A stretch of DNA of 64,000 nucleotides from Scatomorpha sp040765295 (GTDB lineage Bacteria; Bacillota; Clostridia; Oscillospirales; Oscillospiraceae), in NCBI GenBank assembly GCA_040765295.1, contig JAXGSB010000001.1, forward strand, positions 372,001 to 436,000, given 5' to 3'. Below, piece after piece: positions 1 to 8,387 of the stretch; the first letter of the stretch is position 1; every line of letters begins with the position of its first letter. The translations under genes were made by a program, and so were the position numbers. A model generated the notes under the pieces. It was not told the origin of the DNA and made no database searches. It was given only the letters and a program-made list of their open reading frames with translations.

Positions 1-1126
1 GCTTCGCCAATGGACTTCGCTCTGAGCTTATTGCCGCGCGGGGGCAAAATTCCTGACAGCAAAAACAGCGGATGCAGTTTTGAGTGTGAATTTTTGCCTT
101 CTTATTTTTAATCTCTATGGTGTTCATAGGGCAGTGACCGGCGCAGAGGCCGCAGCCGATGCAGGCATCCTCGTTCACTCGGGGTCTGGGACTGAGAAGC
201 TTCTCGGCGAGATAATTGAGAATTCTGCTCTTTCCTGCAAAAAGGCGCGCCTCGTTTCCTATGCTCAAAGTTTTAAAGTCTTCTATTATAAACTTCTTGT
301 AGTCGCCGATTATGTTGAGCTCGTCCTCACTCTCAGGAGAGAGTCCGCGCTCAATCTGATAGAAAACGGTGGCCGCCTCATGGTTCTGCAGATTTATGAG
401 TCGGGCGGCAACGAGATCCAAAAAGTACTGGTTTTTCGAGGCTAAAAGCGCCCCCATATATCTGGGCTTTCCCGATGTGGGGCCGTTTCCCTCCATGCAC
501 ATGCATGCGTCTATCATGCTCAGCGCAGGTTTAAGGCACTCGTTTATGTCTATGAGCATATTGCAAAACTCGTCTATCTTGGGAAAGCTGTAGTGAAGCT
601 CCGTCTTTCGAATTCCCGGAACAGCGCCGTAAAGATTTTTCACGGCGGCGGTGAGTCCGGTGAGTCCGTGAGTTTTCAGTTTGGCAAAATTAATAACTGC
701 ATCCTGCTTTAAAAGCCAGCTGCAGAGGGGCACTTTTTTAAGAGCTATTCCCTCGGCAATATTTATCTCCTCAACCTCGAAGTCATAGTTCAGCTCGGCG
801 TTAGCATCCCTTACTATATTTATGCCGCTTCCCTTATATACACTCTCTAAAAAGGGCTTTTCAAAGGGGCCGCCCGGACTGTCGCCAACGGTGACAATGG
901 CTCCGCGCTCTGCAAGGAGTCTTGCCAGCTCTTTTACCAATACAGGGTGAGTGCAGCAGGCGGTCTCGGGGCCTATTCCCCGAACCAGGTTTACCTTAAT
1001 GCCGATTTTCGTACCCTCTTCCACCCAATCCAGGCCGCCGAGGGGCGCGAGAAGCTCCAAAAGCGCATGACGCGCCTCTGCTTCGTCATAAGTTTTAAGT
1101 TCGACTATCGAAACAGGAGTTTTCAT
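1..1126 (-). CDS. DUF362 domain protein with C-terminal 2x[4Fe-4S] ferredoxin (3' end outside window)
   Basis: The reading frame is open from an ATG at 1126 (preceded by AAGGCGG) to the window edge, so the C-terminus is missing. The N-terminal two thirds match the DUF362 family: a start like MKTPVSIVEL, then stretches such as GDSPGGPF, NFAKLKTHGLTGLTAAVKN and MEGNGPTSG. The C-terminal part has two [4Fe-4S] motifs, CIGCGLCAGHCP near 55-165 on the plus coordinates and CIRCFCCQEFCP near 40-80, so it is a bacterial-type ferredoxin fusion. Members of this family are often annotated only as iron-sulfur binding proteins; the substrate is unknown. It probably acts in the cytoplasm as an electron-transfer or redox protein. 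It lies downstream of the rplM-rpsI operon but is separated from it by an intrinsic terminator, so it is likely its own unit. Confidence 0.85.
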   Translation of the reverse strand, partial: MKTPVSIVELKTYDEAEARHALLELLAPLGGLDWVEEGTKIGIKVNLVRGIGPETACCTHPVLVKELARLLAERGAIVTVGDSPGGPFEKPFLESVYKGSGINIVRDANAELNYDFEVEEINIAEGIALKKVPLCSWLLKQDAVINFAKLKTHGLTGLTAAVKNLYGAVPGIRKTELHYSFPKIDEFCNMLIDINECLKPALSMIDACMCMEGNGPTSGKPRYMGALLASKNQYFLDLVAARLINLQNHEAATVFYQIERGLSPESEDELNIIGDYKKFIIEDFKTLSIGNEARLFAGKSRILNYLAEKLLSPRPRVNEDACIGCGLCAGHCPMNTIEIKNKKAKIHTQNCIRCFCCQEFCPRAAISSERSPLAK

Positions 1127-1203
1127 GTATGCACCGCCTTTTCAAAAATTATACCATGACTTTGCCCATATTCCGAGCCCCGACAGAAGTTAAACACAAA
1201 AAG

Positions 1204-1236
1204 AAAAACCCGAAACCAAAGCGGTTTCGGGTTTTG
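1204..1236 (-). terminator. Intrinsic terminator of rplM-rpsI
   Basis: A 13-bp perfect stem (1205-1217 with 1223-1235, loop AAAGC) lies just past the rpsI stop. Read on the minus strand the stem is followed by a T run. The symmetric A/T flanks make it potentially bidirectional. Confidence 0.88.
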
Positions 1237-1244
1237 TAAAGCGA

Positions 1245-1655
1245 TTATCTCTTCGAAAACTGTGGCGCGCGGCGGGCGGCCTTGAGACCGTACTTTTTGC
1301 GCTCCTTCATGCGAGGGTCGCGTGTGAGGAAGCCTGCAGCCTTCAGCACAGGTCTGTAGTTTTGGTCCAAGAGCAGCAGAGCTCTGGAAATGCCGTGGCG
1401 AATAGCGCCGGCCTGACCGGAAACGCCGCCGCCCTTGACTGTTGTGTCGATGTCAACCTTGCCGAGAGTCTCGGTGGCGACAAGGGGCTGACGCACAATG
1501 CGCTTGAGAGTCTCGAGACCGAAGTAGTCGTCGATATCTCTGCCGTTGATGACAATTTTTCCGCTTCCGCCCTGGAAGAGGTGGACTCTGGCGACAGAGG
1601 CCTTTCTGCGGCCCGTTCCGTATACATATTCTCTCTTGCTCTGATAAGTTGCCAT
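1245..1655 (-). CDS. rpsI: 30S ribosomal protein S9
   Basis: The 136-residue protein has the S9 hallmarks: GTGRRKASVARV near residue 14, the glycine-rich VKGGGVSGQAGAIRHGI stretch near 73-89, and the basic C-terminal tail KYGLKAARRAPQFSKR whose last residues reach toward the P-site tRNA in S9. Length fits the bacterial family (about 130). It starts 11 bp after the rplM stop codon with a GGAGGA Shine-Dalgarno in between, so the two genes form the usual L13-S9 operon, transcribed from the promoter at 2185-2213. Confidence 0.98.
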   Translation of the reverse strand: MATYQSKREYVYGTGRRKASVARVHLFQGGSGKIVINGRDIDDYFGLETLKRIVRQPLVATETLGKVDIDTTVKGGGVSGQAGAIRHGISRALLLLDQNYRPVLKAAGFLTRDPRMKERKKYGLKAARRAPQFSKR

Positions 1656-1666
1656 TTTAATCCTCC

Positions 1667-2095
1667 TTAACCTTCATAAGCCACAGGCTTCTGTGACGCA
1701 TGAGAGTGCTCCGCGCCGCGGAAAACTCTAAGCCTGGTGAGTTGAGCCGAGCCCAGCTTGTTCTTCTGAAGCATGCCGCGAACTGCCTGCATCATTGCAA
1801 ATTCCGGCTTTGTTTTCATAATACGGTCGTAGCGGACTTCCTTTAGGCCGCCGGGATATCCGGAGTGCCTGCGATAGAATTTCTGCTCGAGTTTCTTTCC
1901 GGTCAAAACAGCCTTTTCGGCATTGAGGACTATGACATAGTCGCCGCAGTCGACATGGGGTGTATATGCAACCTTGTGCTTGCCGCGAAGCAGGTTTGCA
2001 GCCTTCTCGGCTGTTTTGCCGAGAGGCTTGCCCGCTGCATCAAGGATATACCATTTGCGCTCGAAGCTGCCCGGTTTTAGCATGGTTGTGGACAT
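1667..2095 (-). CDS. rplM: 50S ribosomal protein L13
   Basis: I place the start at the ATG at 2095 (MSTTMLKPGSFERKW), which has TGGAGGC upstream and gives 142 residues, the usual L13 length. An upstream in-frame ATG at 2143 would add 16 residues unlike any L13 and is rejected. Recognisable L13 segments are RKWYILDAAGKPLG near 13, YTPHVDCGDYVIVLNAEKA near 45, and the KLEQKFYRRHSGYPGG segment near 72. It is the first gene of the rplM-rpsI operon. Confidence 0.97.
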   Translation of the reverse strand: MSTTMLKPGSFERKWYILDAAGKPLGKTAEKAANLLRGKHKVAYTPHVDCGDYVIVLNAEKAVLTGKKLEQKFYRRHSGYPGGLKEVRYDRIMKTKPEFAMMQAVRGMLQKNKLGSAQLTRLRVFRGAEHSHASQKPVAYEG

Positions 2096-2150
2096 TATTA
2101 AGCCTCCAATAAAATAAAACTTTTGACAAATTTTTGTGTGCATCTTAGAA

Positions 2151-2168
2151 TTAAACCGCTAAAAGCGG
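2151..2168 (-). promoter_or_regulatory. Hairpin in the rplM 5' leader (possible L13 leader)
   Basis: CCGCT-TTT-AGCGG forms a short stable hairpin in the roughly 80-nt untranslated leader between the promoter and rplM. L13 leader RNAs are known in Firmicutes; the assignment here rests only on position and a hairpin, not on a consensus match. Confidence 0.35.
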
Positions 2169-2184
2169 ATTCGGACGCCCTAAA

Positions 2185-2213
2185 TGTATACCATGAAGAA
2201 AATCCCCTGTCAA
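2185..2213 (-). promoter_or_regulatory. Sigma-A promoter of rplM-rpsI
   Basis: On the minus strand there is TTGACA (2213-2208), a 17-nt spacer and TATACA (2190-2185), a near-perfect sigma-A promoter about 90 bp upstream of rplM. Confidence 0.9.
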
Positions 2214-2311
2214 GCTTATTTTTGCGTAGGCTGACAGAAGCTCTTAAAAACGCCGGAATTCACCCAAAAACTCCGTTTTGCTCACTTTCGAAATTCAAAT
2301 GAGGTGCATGT

Positions 2312-3034
2312 GTGGAAGTTCAAAGATTTTTGAGCAGACTTCGCCGCTGTATTGATGACTACAATTTAATAAGCGAGGGGGATAAAATAGCAGTCGGTCT
2401 CTCGGGCGGAAAGGATTCCGCGGCTTTGCTTTTGGGTCTGGGTGAGCTCCGGCGCTTCTACCCCAAAAACTATGAGCTCTTTGCAATTACGGCGGACTTG
2501 GGCTTTGAGGGCATGGATTTTAAAAAGCTTAAAAACTTTTGTGCCGACATTAATGTTCCGTATAAAATAATTAAAACCGATATAAAAGAGCTGGTGTTCG
2601 ATGTTCGGGAAGAGAAAAACCCCTGCTCGCTCTGTTCAAAAATGCGCAAGGGAGCCCTCAACGACGCTATAAAAGAAGAGGGAATAAAAAAGCTCGCTCT
2701 CGGCCACCACTTCGACGACGCAATAGAAACCTGTGTGATGTCCCTCTTTTTAGAGGGGCGCTTCCACTGCTTTAAGCCGCTGACCTATATGTCCAGAGCC
2801 GATACCTATCAAATAAGGCCTATGCTCTATGTCCGAGAGAGCGAGCTTGAGTCTTTTGTCGAAAAGATGAAGCTTCCGATAATAAAAAGCAGCTGCCCTG
2901 TTGATAGGTACAGCAAGCGCGAGGAAATTAAAAAAACCATAGCCAAGCTCGAGAAAACCTATCCGGACATCAGGCAGAAAATATTCACAGCCATTAAAGG
3001 CCTACCGCTCGAGGGCTGGGAAAAATCGGAATAA
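2312..3034 (+). CDS. TtcA-like tRNA 2-thiocytidine synthetase (PP-loop ATPase)
   Basis: The 240-residue protein has the PP-loop SGGKDSAA near residue 30, a CSLC pair near 103-106 followed by KMRKG, and GHHFDDAIET near 132. A second cysteine region is SSCP near 195. This combination is that of the TtcA/TtuA family, which adenylates a tRNA base and transfers sulfur using a [4Fe-4S] cluster; TtcA makes 2-thiocytidine at position 32. The start is GTG at 2312 with GAGGTG six bases upstream; the ATG at 2308 is out of frame. It stands alone between the divergently transcribed rplM leader and a convergent gene. A related PP-loop enzyme with another tRNA target cannot be excluded. Confidence 0.85.
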   Translation: MEVQRFLSRLRRCIDDYNLISEGDKIAVGLSGGKDSAALLLGLGELRRFYPKNYELFAITADLGFEGMDFKKLKNFCADINVPYKIIKTDIKELVFDVREEKNPCSLCSKMRKGALNDAIKEEGIKKLALGHHFDDAIETCVMSLFLEGRFHCFKPLTYMSRADTYQIRPMLYVRESELESFVEKMKLPIIKSSCPVDRYSKREEIKKTIAKLEKTYPDIRQKIFTAIKGLPLEGWEKSE

Positions 3035-3044
3035 AATACATCCT

Positions 3045-3078
3045 AGAAAGAAGGCGCGGAAGAGAAAGTCTCTCCCGC
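3045..3078 (-). terminator. Probable terminator of the glycosidase-like gene
   Basis: On the minus strand GCGGGAGAGA pairs with TCTCTTCCGC (one G-U pair) around 3056-3078, followed by the pyrimidine-rich CTTCTTTCT. The T run is weak. Confidence 0.45.
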
Positions 3079-3094
3079 GTCGAATATTATTATG

Positions 3095-4240
3095 TTATTC
3101 CGCCGGTTCCTCTACGGCAAACTGCTGGTCCAAAAGAGCCTGCGGCACAATGACTATCCACGAGCTGGCGGTTTCGGGATAATAGTTCATAAGCGAGGGG
3201 TAGCGTTCGCCCACAGAGTCTGCCCCGAAGGACGTATTAAATTTGTCTCTGTCATAATTGTACTGGCCGGCGTTGTCTGTCTCACAGCAGAGTCTGTCGA
3301 AGGCCTTGGCAAAAACCTGCGGATTTTGCCCCGTTATCTCCGCGCCGCCCTCTTCATGCAGGGTTTGAGGCGAGAGTATGGCCGAAACGTGCATCTTGGA
3401 GTTCTGCATAGATCTGCCGATATATAGCGCAAAAGAGCAGGCAGCATTCGTGGGAGTCGGGATGAAGCTCAGCTGAACACTGTAGCCCAAGTAGCCGTCG
3501 GTGGAGGGGACTCTCACATTGTTCAAAAAGACCTCGTCAAAACCTATGCTCTCAAGACTGTGCAAAAGGTCCAAGGTGTATGTGCGCACAACCGTGCTGT
3601 ACGGGTCGACCCAAAGTCCCATCTCGTTCCCAAAAACCGCGCCTCCGTTTGTGAGCAGAGCGTTTAAGGAGGAACGCTCGGCAAGAAGATGGTCGACATT
3701 CACATTCATGAGGGCGGCGACGTAAATATCTTTTTCGTGGAGTTTTGTAACCAAATCGGCAAGGTCATAAGTTCCGTTGGTTGCATAAGCGGCGGCGGTC
3801 TCCGAGCCCGAGTTCCATAAAAGCTGTCCGGTGGGAGATTTGACCTCTAAAAGGAGTCCCGTCGCATCGTACATGCCCATAATCTCAATGAATTTTTCTA
3901 TGCTCTCGGGACTTATGTACTGCATGGGAACGTAGAGAGCCTTGAGTTCAGGGAGTTCTCCGCCGGCGACAGATTTGACAGAGTCGTAGTTCGATTCCAA
4001 AATCTGCAAATTCGCATCGACAGGCTCAAACTGTATCGTGCCGTCTTTCTCTACCTTGTAGCCTTCTTCGTGCACAAGAGGATGCTTAATGCTTACGCCG
4101 TCCTGACTGTATACTATATATTTTTGGAAGCTGTAAAAAATTACAAAGGCCAGAAGCAGAAATATGGCAAGACCGTATGCCGGTATATATACCAGACCCA
4201 GCTTTTTCCGTTTTCCTCTGTAAAAAAGTTTGTTTGCCAT
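3095..4240 (-). CDS. Membrane-anchored putative glycoside hydrolase (DUF4015-like)
   Basis: The 381-residue protein has a basic N-terminus followed by one membrane segment (about residues 18-38, rich in I, L, F and A), then an extracytoplasmic domain. That domain has the layout of the DUF4015 putative glycosidase family: LKALYVPMQYISPESIEKF near 100, ATGLLLEVKSPTGQLLW near 125, EKDIYVAALMNVNVDHL near 165, GLWVDPYSTVV near 205 and IGFDEVFLNNVRVP near 232. These resemble beta strands of a TIM barrel ending in acidic residues, but the catalytic pair has not been identified by me. It probably acts on cell-surface glycans. The gene is followed by a probable terminator and is separated by 14 bp from rpiB upstream, so it is likely the last gene of a minus-strand run that starts with the PMT-like gene. 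Confidence 0.7.
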   Translation of the reverse strand: MANKLFYRGKRKKLGLVYIPAYGLAIFLLLAFVIFYSFQKYIVYSQDGVSIKHPLVHEEGYKVEKDGTIQFEPVDANLQILESNYDSVKSVAGGELPELKALYVPMQYISPESIEKFIEIMGMYDATGLLLEVKSPTGQLLWNSGSETAAAYATNGTYDLADLVTKLHEKDIYVAALMNVNVDHLLAERSSLNALLTNGGAVFGNEMGLWVDPYSTVVRTYTLDLLHSLESIGFDEVFLNNVRVPSTDGYLGYSVQLSFIPTPTNAACSFALYIGRSMQNSKMHVSAILSPQTLHEEGGAEITGQNPQVFAKAFDRLCCETDNAGQYNYDRDKFNTSFGADSVGERYPSLMNYYPETASSWIVIVPQALLDQQFAVEEPAE

Positions 4241-4254
4241 CGTATCTCCAAAGA

Positions 4255-4692
4255 TTACTTATCCTGAAGCTGCATAATCTTTGCAACCCGGCGCGCATGT
4301 TTTCCGCCCTCAAAGACGGAACCCAAAAATGTATCAACTATCTTTTTGGCCAAGGATTCGCCCAACACCCTCTCGCCCAAAGCTAAGATATTTGCATCGT
4401 TGTGCTCTCGTGCCATTTCGGCTGAAAAGCAGTCGGAGCAGAGGGCACAGCGAATTCCGTTTATCTTATTTGCGGCTATCGACATGCCGATGCCGGTGCC
4501 GCAGACTAAAATTCCAAGCTCGCTTTCACCGCTTAGGACGCTCCGCGCCAATTTTTCCGCAAAATCCGGGTAGTCGCAGCTCTCATTGCTGTATGTCCCC
4601 ATATCTTTATATTCAATATTTTTCTCTTTCAGATGTTCCATAATGGCGCCCTTGAGTCTGAAGCCGCCATGATCCGAGGCGATAGCTATCAT
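4255..4692 (-). CDS. rpiB: Ribose-5-phosphate isomerase B
   Basis: The start at ATG 4692 (MIAIASDHGGF, GAAGGAG upstream) gives 145 residues, the normal RpiB length; a longer frame beginning at 4770 runs into the preceding gene and is rejected. Family marks are SDHGG near residue 6, DYPDFA near 40, and the active-site loop VCGTGIGMSIAANK near 65-78 with the catalytic cysteine. It interconverts ribose-5-phosphate and ribulose-5-phosphate (some members act on allose- or galactose-phosphates). It starts one base after the stop codon of the PHP phosphatase gene, so the two are translationally coupled. Confidence 0.93.
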   Translation of the reverse strand: MIAIASDHGGFRLKGAIMEHLKEKNIEYKDMGTYSNESCDYPDFAEKLARSVLSGESELGILVCGTGIGMSIAANKINGIRCALCSDCFSAEMAREHNDANILALGERVLGESLAKKIVDTFLGSVFEGGKHARRVAKIMQLQDK

Positions 4693-4693
4693 A

Positions 4694-5536
4694 TCAGAAA
4701 ACTCCTTCAATTCTGATGAATTCGGGTTTGTGTTTTTTGAAGACGGTAAAATAGTTAAAGCCAAGCTCATAAAGAAGTCTCATGCCCTCCTTTATTCCCA
4801 AGCCCGCCGTATCAATGCTGTGTGAGTCGGAGCCTATGGTCACAATGTCGCCCCCGAGCTCCTTGTAGCGGGCGAGTATTTCAGCAGAGGGAAAACTCGT
4901 CTTTAAAGTTTGTCCCTCACGCTCAAAGAGATTGGAGCAGTTCAGCTCTATACCCTTGCCTTTTTCAATCATTAGGCCCAAAAGGGCATCGATCTTTTCG
5001 GGAAAGTCGTGATATTCGAGGGTTACATTTATCTTATCCCTGTACATGTAGCGCGCGCAATAACCTATGTGAGCCACGGAGTCGAAAGCTCCAATCTCCA
5101 CCATCTCAATAAGTTCGTCGAGATACTTATCCAAGAGGTCAAAGCACTGCTCGCGATTTAAGTAGTTTATGAAGTAAAAGTCCTCATAGCCGCGGAGTCT
5201 GTGCACTGCACCGAGCACAAAGTCATACTCCGGCATGCCGTAGATTCTCTTAGCTCTCGCAGGGTCATCGCCTATATGTTCAAGCTCCAGACCGAGACCT
5301 ATTTTCATATCTATGGGTGCCGACTCCAAACAGGCGGCGTACTGTTTCGCCTGTTTTTCGGGCAGCTCAAATTCTTCGGGGCCGATAAGCATGCCCAGAT
5401 CACCGGAAACCTCCAGATGGTCTGTGAAGCAGATGTCTTTAATATCTCTTTTATATGCAGCCTTCGCCATTTCGAGCATTGTAAACTCGCAGTCGAAGGA
5501 GCAGCTTGAATGAATGTGATAGTCTACCAAATACAT
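4694..5536 (-). CDS. PHP-domain histidinol-phosphatase-like protein
   Basis: The 280-residue protein carries the metal-binding motifs of the PHP family in order: DYHIHS near residue 5, CFTDHLE near 36, an ELEH near 84, GAVHRL near 108, AHIGY near 155 and IGSDSH near 235. This is the pattern of HisK/HisJ-type histidinol-phosphate phosphatases. No other histidine biosynthesis gene lies nearby, so another sugar- or nucleoside-phosphate substrate is possible, and the coupling with rpiB may hint at pentose metabolism. The start ATG at 5536 has an AGGAGG sequence upstream. Confidence 0.8.
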   Translation of the reverse strand: MYLVDYHIHSSCSFDCEFTMLEMAKAAYKRDIKDICFTDHLEVSGDLGMLIGPEEFELPEKQAKQYAACLESAPIDMKIGLGLELEHIGDDPARAKRIYGMPEYDFVLGAVHRLRGYEDFYFINYLNREQCFDLLDKYLDELIEMVEIGAFDSVAHIGYCARYMYRDKINVTLEYHDFPEKIDALLGLMIEKGKGIELNCSNLFEREGQTLKTSFPSAEILARYKELGGDIVTIGSDSHSIDTAGLGIKEGMRLLYELGFNYFTVFKKHKPEFIRIEGVF

Positions 5537-5551
5537 TTAATCCTCCTGTAA

Positions 5552-7384
5552 TCAAACGGGCCAAGCCGGAAACCATTTTAACAGATAATCATTATACCAA
5601 ATCGGCGCAAACATTCCACTCAAAACAGGATAAAATAATATAAAAACTGCGAGCGAAACTAAAGAATAAGCAATTAAAAGTCTCTTATAGGGCAGTCCCT
5701 GCTGCCTAAGCTCATCAAACATGAGCATAATAGCCAGCAGAAGGAAGAGCGATGAGGGGAAATAATGATAGGCGAAAGTGAGCCTCGAAACCAATATCCA
5801 AGGCAAAAGCTGCGCAAGATAGCCTATAAGTATAAAGCGCGCCCTCAAACTTCCGAGCCCCGTCAAGAAACCGGTTCCCAGTATGGCAAAGAGACCCAGC
5901 CAAGAGAGAAGGGGGTTTTGGAAGGCCGCAATCGAGGACTTCATCCCTTCAAAACTTGTATCCAGATAATAGAGTATAGGTCTGGCGTTAAAAATCCACT
6001 CATACCACTTCGAGGAGTAAGGGTGAGTTGCTACAAGCCCGGAGTGGTAGGTGAACATGGTTTTTTGATTGCTTACAACTATGTCCAAAAAGCGCTTCGA
6101 AAAGAGCTCGCGGCTCATGTTGAGGCCCGAGGCTGTGCCGTAGGGTATGTATGAGAGATAGTATATAAGCAGGGGAACAGCTACAAAGAAAACGAGGCAG
6201 AAAAGCGAGTTTAGTAAGAAACTGAGAAAAAGCTTCTCTTCTTTACGCCTCATTATCCATTTAATAATCCAAAGTATAAAAAGCCCGCCGCCGGCATAAA
6301 TGCAGGTCCACTTCGCGGCGGCGCCAAGTCCGAAAGCCACGCCCGAGAGAGCAAGCCCCCAAAGACTCTTCTTTTTGAAGTAGAGCCAGAAGAAGTAATA
6401 CATGAGGAGGATAAAGAAGACGGAAAAGCTGTCGATTGTGGCTATCCTGGTCTGCGTAAAGTGCATAAAGTCGGCGGCAAATACCAAAGTGCCCGAAACG
6501 GGGATTATAAAATTCCCGAAGAGAGATTTTAAAAAAAGATAGAGAATGGGCAGCATTAAAATTCCTATCACGGTGCCCGAAAAACGCCAGCCAAAGGGAT
6601 TCATGCCGAAGAGCTTTATGCCCAGCGCTATGAGGATTTTCCCCAGCGGAGGATGTGTTATCTCATAGGGCCAAACGCCCTCGATGTGTTCCAAGGCAGT
6701 TCTGGCATGGTAAATCTCGTCAAAGTAGCTGCTGTTTAAAAAGCTGAAGTGCTCCGGTAAAAGCTCAGCCTCGTCAAAGAGCGGGGCAATCTCGGGGTTT
6801 ATATCAATCTTCTCAGCGGGGATGGGGGCGCCGCTTAAATCCAGCAAAACAAGCTCGTTTAAATTGAGAGACCTCGAGGCCGTTAGCCGTATCGCCACTA
6901 TAGGAGTTTTCGTACTTCCCTGCTCGATTTCGGCATATCTCCACTTAAAGAGCTGAGAGTATTCCTGATTTAGGTGCCCGACTTCGGTAAAGTCCTCGGC
7001 ATCTTCATAAAGATACTCAAGCTTGATATCTCCTGTGTGAAGGCCGTGAAAAGCCGCCACCTGTGAAATTCTCGTAGGTGAGCTTAAGTTTATTTCAACA
7101 TAGGAGACTTCCGAAGAGAAAATATAGGGGTTTTCGGGAGCGGCCTTGTCGCCGAGCGCAGTGAAGGCCAAAAGCGCATAAATCAAAGTTATAATGGAAA
7201 CGGCAAGCAAGTCCGTCTTTCGCAAGCGAAAGTCTGCGCCGCTGTCATCGTCGCTAATGCAGGAGCGGAGCTTAGAGCCGTCTTCCTTGTCGAAGAAGGC
7301 AGGTGTGAAGCTCCAGGCAATATATATGACAAAGCCGCCCGCCAAAATGGGCAGTATATATTTAAGATAAGACAATATGGCCAA
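5552..7384 (-). CDS. Integral membrane glycosyltransferase, PMT (dolichyl-phosphate-mannose) family
   Basis: The 610-residue protein has many membrane segments: one near 8-28, one near 60-78, and about eight between 255 and 600. After a soluble segment (about 85-215) it has the PMT-type acidic site YFDEIYHARTA near 225 and THPPLGK near 245, the features of C-type phospholipid-carrier-dependent glycosyltransferases. Such enzymes take a sugar from a polyprenyl-phosphate carrier on the outer face of the membrane and add it to a protein or lipid. The inserted soluble segment between membrane helices 2 and 3 looks like a galactose-binding-like beta domain (YVEINLSSPTRISQV) but this is only an impression. 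It is the promoter-proximal gene of the minus-strand run down to 3095; its ATG is 160 bp from the divergent methyltransferase gene. Confidence 0.82.
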   Translation of the reverse strand: MAILSYLKYILPILAGGFVIYIAWSFTPAFFDKEDGSKLRSCISDDDSGADFRLRKTDLLAVSIITLIYALLAFTALGDKAAPENPYIFSSEVSYVEINLSSPTRISQVAAFHGLHTGDIKLEYLYEDAEDFTEVGHLNQEYSQLFKWRYAEIEQGSTKTPIVAIRLTASRSLNLNELVLLDLSGAPIPAEKIDINPEIAPLFDEAELLPEHFSFLNSSYFDEIYHARTALEHIEGVWPYEITHPPLGKILIALGIKLFGMNPFGWRFSGTVIGILMLPILYLFLKSLFGNFIIPVSGTLVFAADFMHFTQTRIATIDSFSVFFILLMYYFFWLYFKKKSLWGLALSGVAFGLGAAAKWTCIYAGGGLFILWIIKWIMRRKEEKLFLSFLLNSLFCLVFFVAVPLLIYYLSYIPYGTASGLNMSRELFSKRFLDIVVSNQKTMFTYHSGLVATHPYSSKWYEWIFNARPILYYLDTSFEGMKSSIAAFQNPLLSWLGLFAILGTGFLTGLGSLRARFILIGYLAQLLPWILVSRLTFAYHYFPSSLFLLLAIMLMFDELRQQGLPYKRLLIAYSLVSLAVFILFYPVLSGMFAPIWYNDYLLKWFPAWPV

Positions 7385-7544
7385 AATTTTCCTCCATCTT
7401 AGAGTCTATTCATTATACATAAAGCTTAAAATCTTGTAAACCATGCAGAATATGGATAAAAAAATGAAAGCTCGCTTTAAAAAACTTGAAAATGAAAATA
7501 AAAGCTTATAAAATCAAATAAAAAAGAGTAAGGAGCAGTTGACT

Positions 7545-8339
7545 GTGAGTATAGAGCAAAGAGAGCAGTGGAATAAGAGGGCGAAAGAATTTCAGAGCAA
7601 ATTTTTAAAGGGTGAAAACGAATACAATAAAAAGCTCTTTAATTTCTGGATAGAAAACGGCATGATAGAAGAGGGCATCAGAACTTTGGACATAGGCTGC
7701 GGAGTCGGGCGCCACGGAGTTTTGCTCGGCACTTTTGGCTGCGAGGTAAGCCTCATTGATATTTCCGATGAAATGCTCCGTTATGCAGGGGAAAATATGA
7801 AAAAGGCCGAGACGCCGCTGCCGTTTCACCTTTATAGATGTAACTTTGCCGAAGTGACAGGTGAAGAAGATTTTTTCAAAAAGGGCTTCAATTTTTCACT
7901 TGCCAGTATGTCGCCTGCCATATCGGATTATGAAAGCGTTAAAAAGATGAGCGATATGACCCAAGGCTGCTGTTTTGTAACCCGATTTGTCTACTGGGAT
8001 CAGCCCCTGAAAGAGGAAATTATAAGCAAACTCGGGCTGAAGTTCCCGGAAAACGAACTGCGCCACGGCGGCAGACTCGAAGATATAACCGATGCAGTCA
8101 AAGATCTGGGATATGAGCTGAATATCGAGTACGCAGAATATAACTGGAGCGACGAAAAGAGCCCGGAAACACTTGTCGAAGACATATTTAAGCGCAATTT
8201 TCCGGAATTTTCGGAAGAGAAACGGTCTGAACTTAAAAAGAAAGCCCTAGAGATTGCCAAAGACATAGAGAAAGAAAGAGGCACGCTTCATGACGAGGTC
8301 TTGTCAAAGGTAGTCTGGCTCTATTGGAAAACAGTCTGA
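7545..8339 (+). CDS. Class I SAM-dependent methyltransferase
   Basis: The SAM-binding motif LDIGCGVGRHGVLL lies near residue 47, followed by an acidic strand end VSLIDISDEML near 68. The rest (MTQGCCFVTRFVYW near 145) matches no specific methyltransferase that I recognise, so the substrate is unknown. I prefer GTG at 7545 as the start because AAGGAG lies nine bases upstream; the TTG at 7539 is only three bases from that site. Length 264 residues. It is a single gene ending at a strong terminator. Confidence 0.8.
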   Translation: MSIEQREQWNKRAKEFQSKFLKGENEYNKKLFNFWIENGMIEEGIRTLDIGCGVGRHGVLLGTFGCEVSLIDISDEMLRYAGENMKKAETPLPFHLYRCNFAEVTGEEDFFKKGFNFSLASMSPAISDYESVKKMSDMTQGCCFVTRFVYWDQPLKEEIISKLGLKFPENELRHGGRLEDITDAVKDLGYELNIEYAEYNWSDEKSPETLVEDIFKRNFPEFSEEKRSELKKKALEIAKDIEKERGTLHDEVLSKVVWLYWKTV

Positions 8340-8348
8340 ACAAAATAA

Positions 8349-8384
8349 GCTCCCGAAGCCATATAGCTTCGGGAGTGTGCTTTT
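8349..8384. terminator. Bidirectional terminator between convergent genes
   Basis: CTCCCGAAGC (8350-8359) pairs perfectly with GCTTCGGGAG (8366-8375) and is followed by TGTGCTTTT. It separates the methyltransferase from the FG-GAP lipoprotein gene. Confidence 0.8.
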
Positions 8385-8387
8385 CAC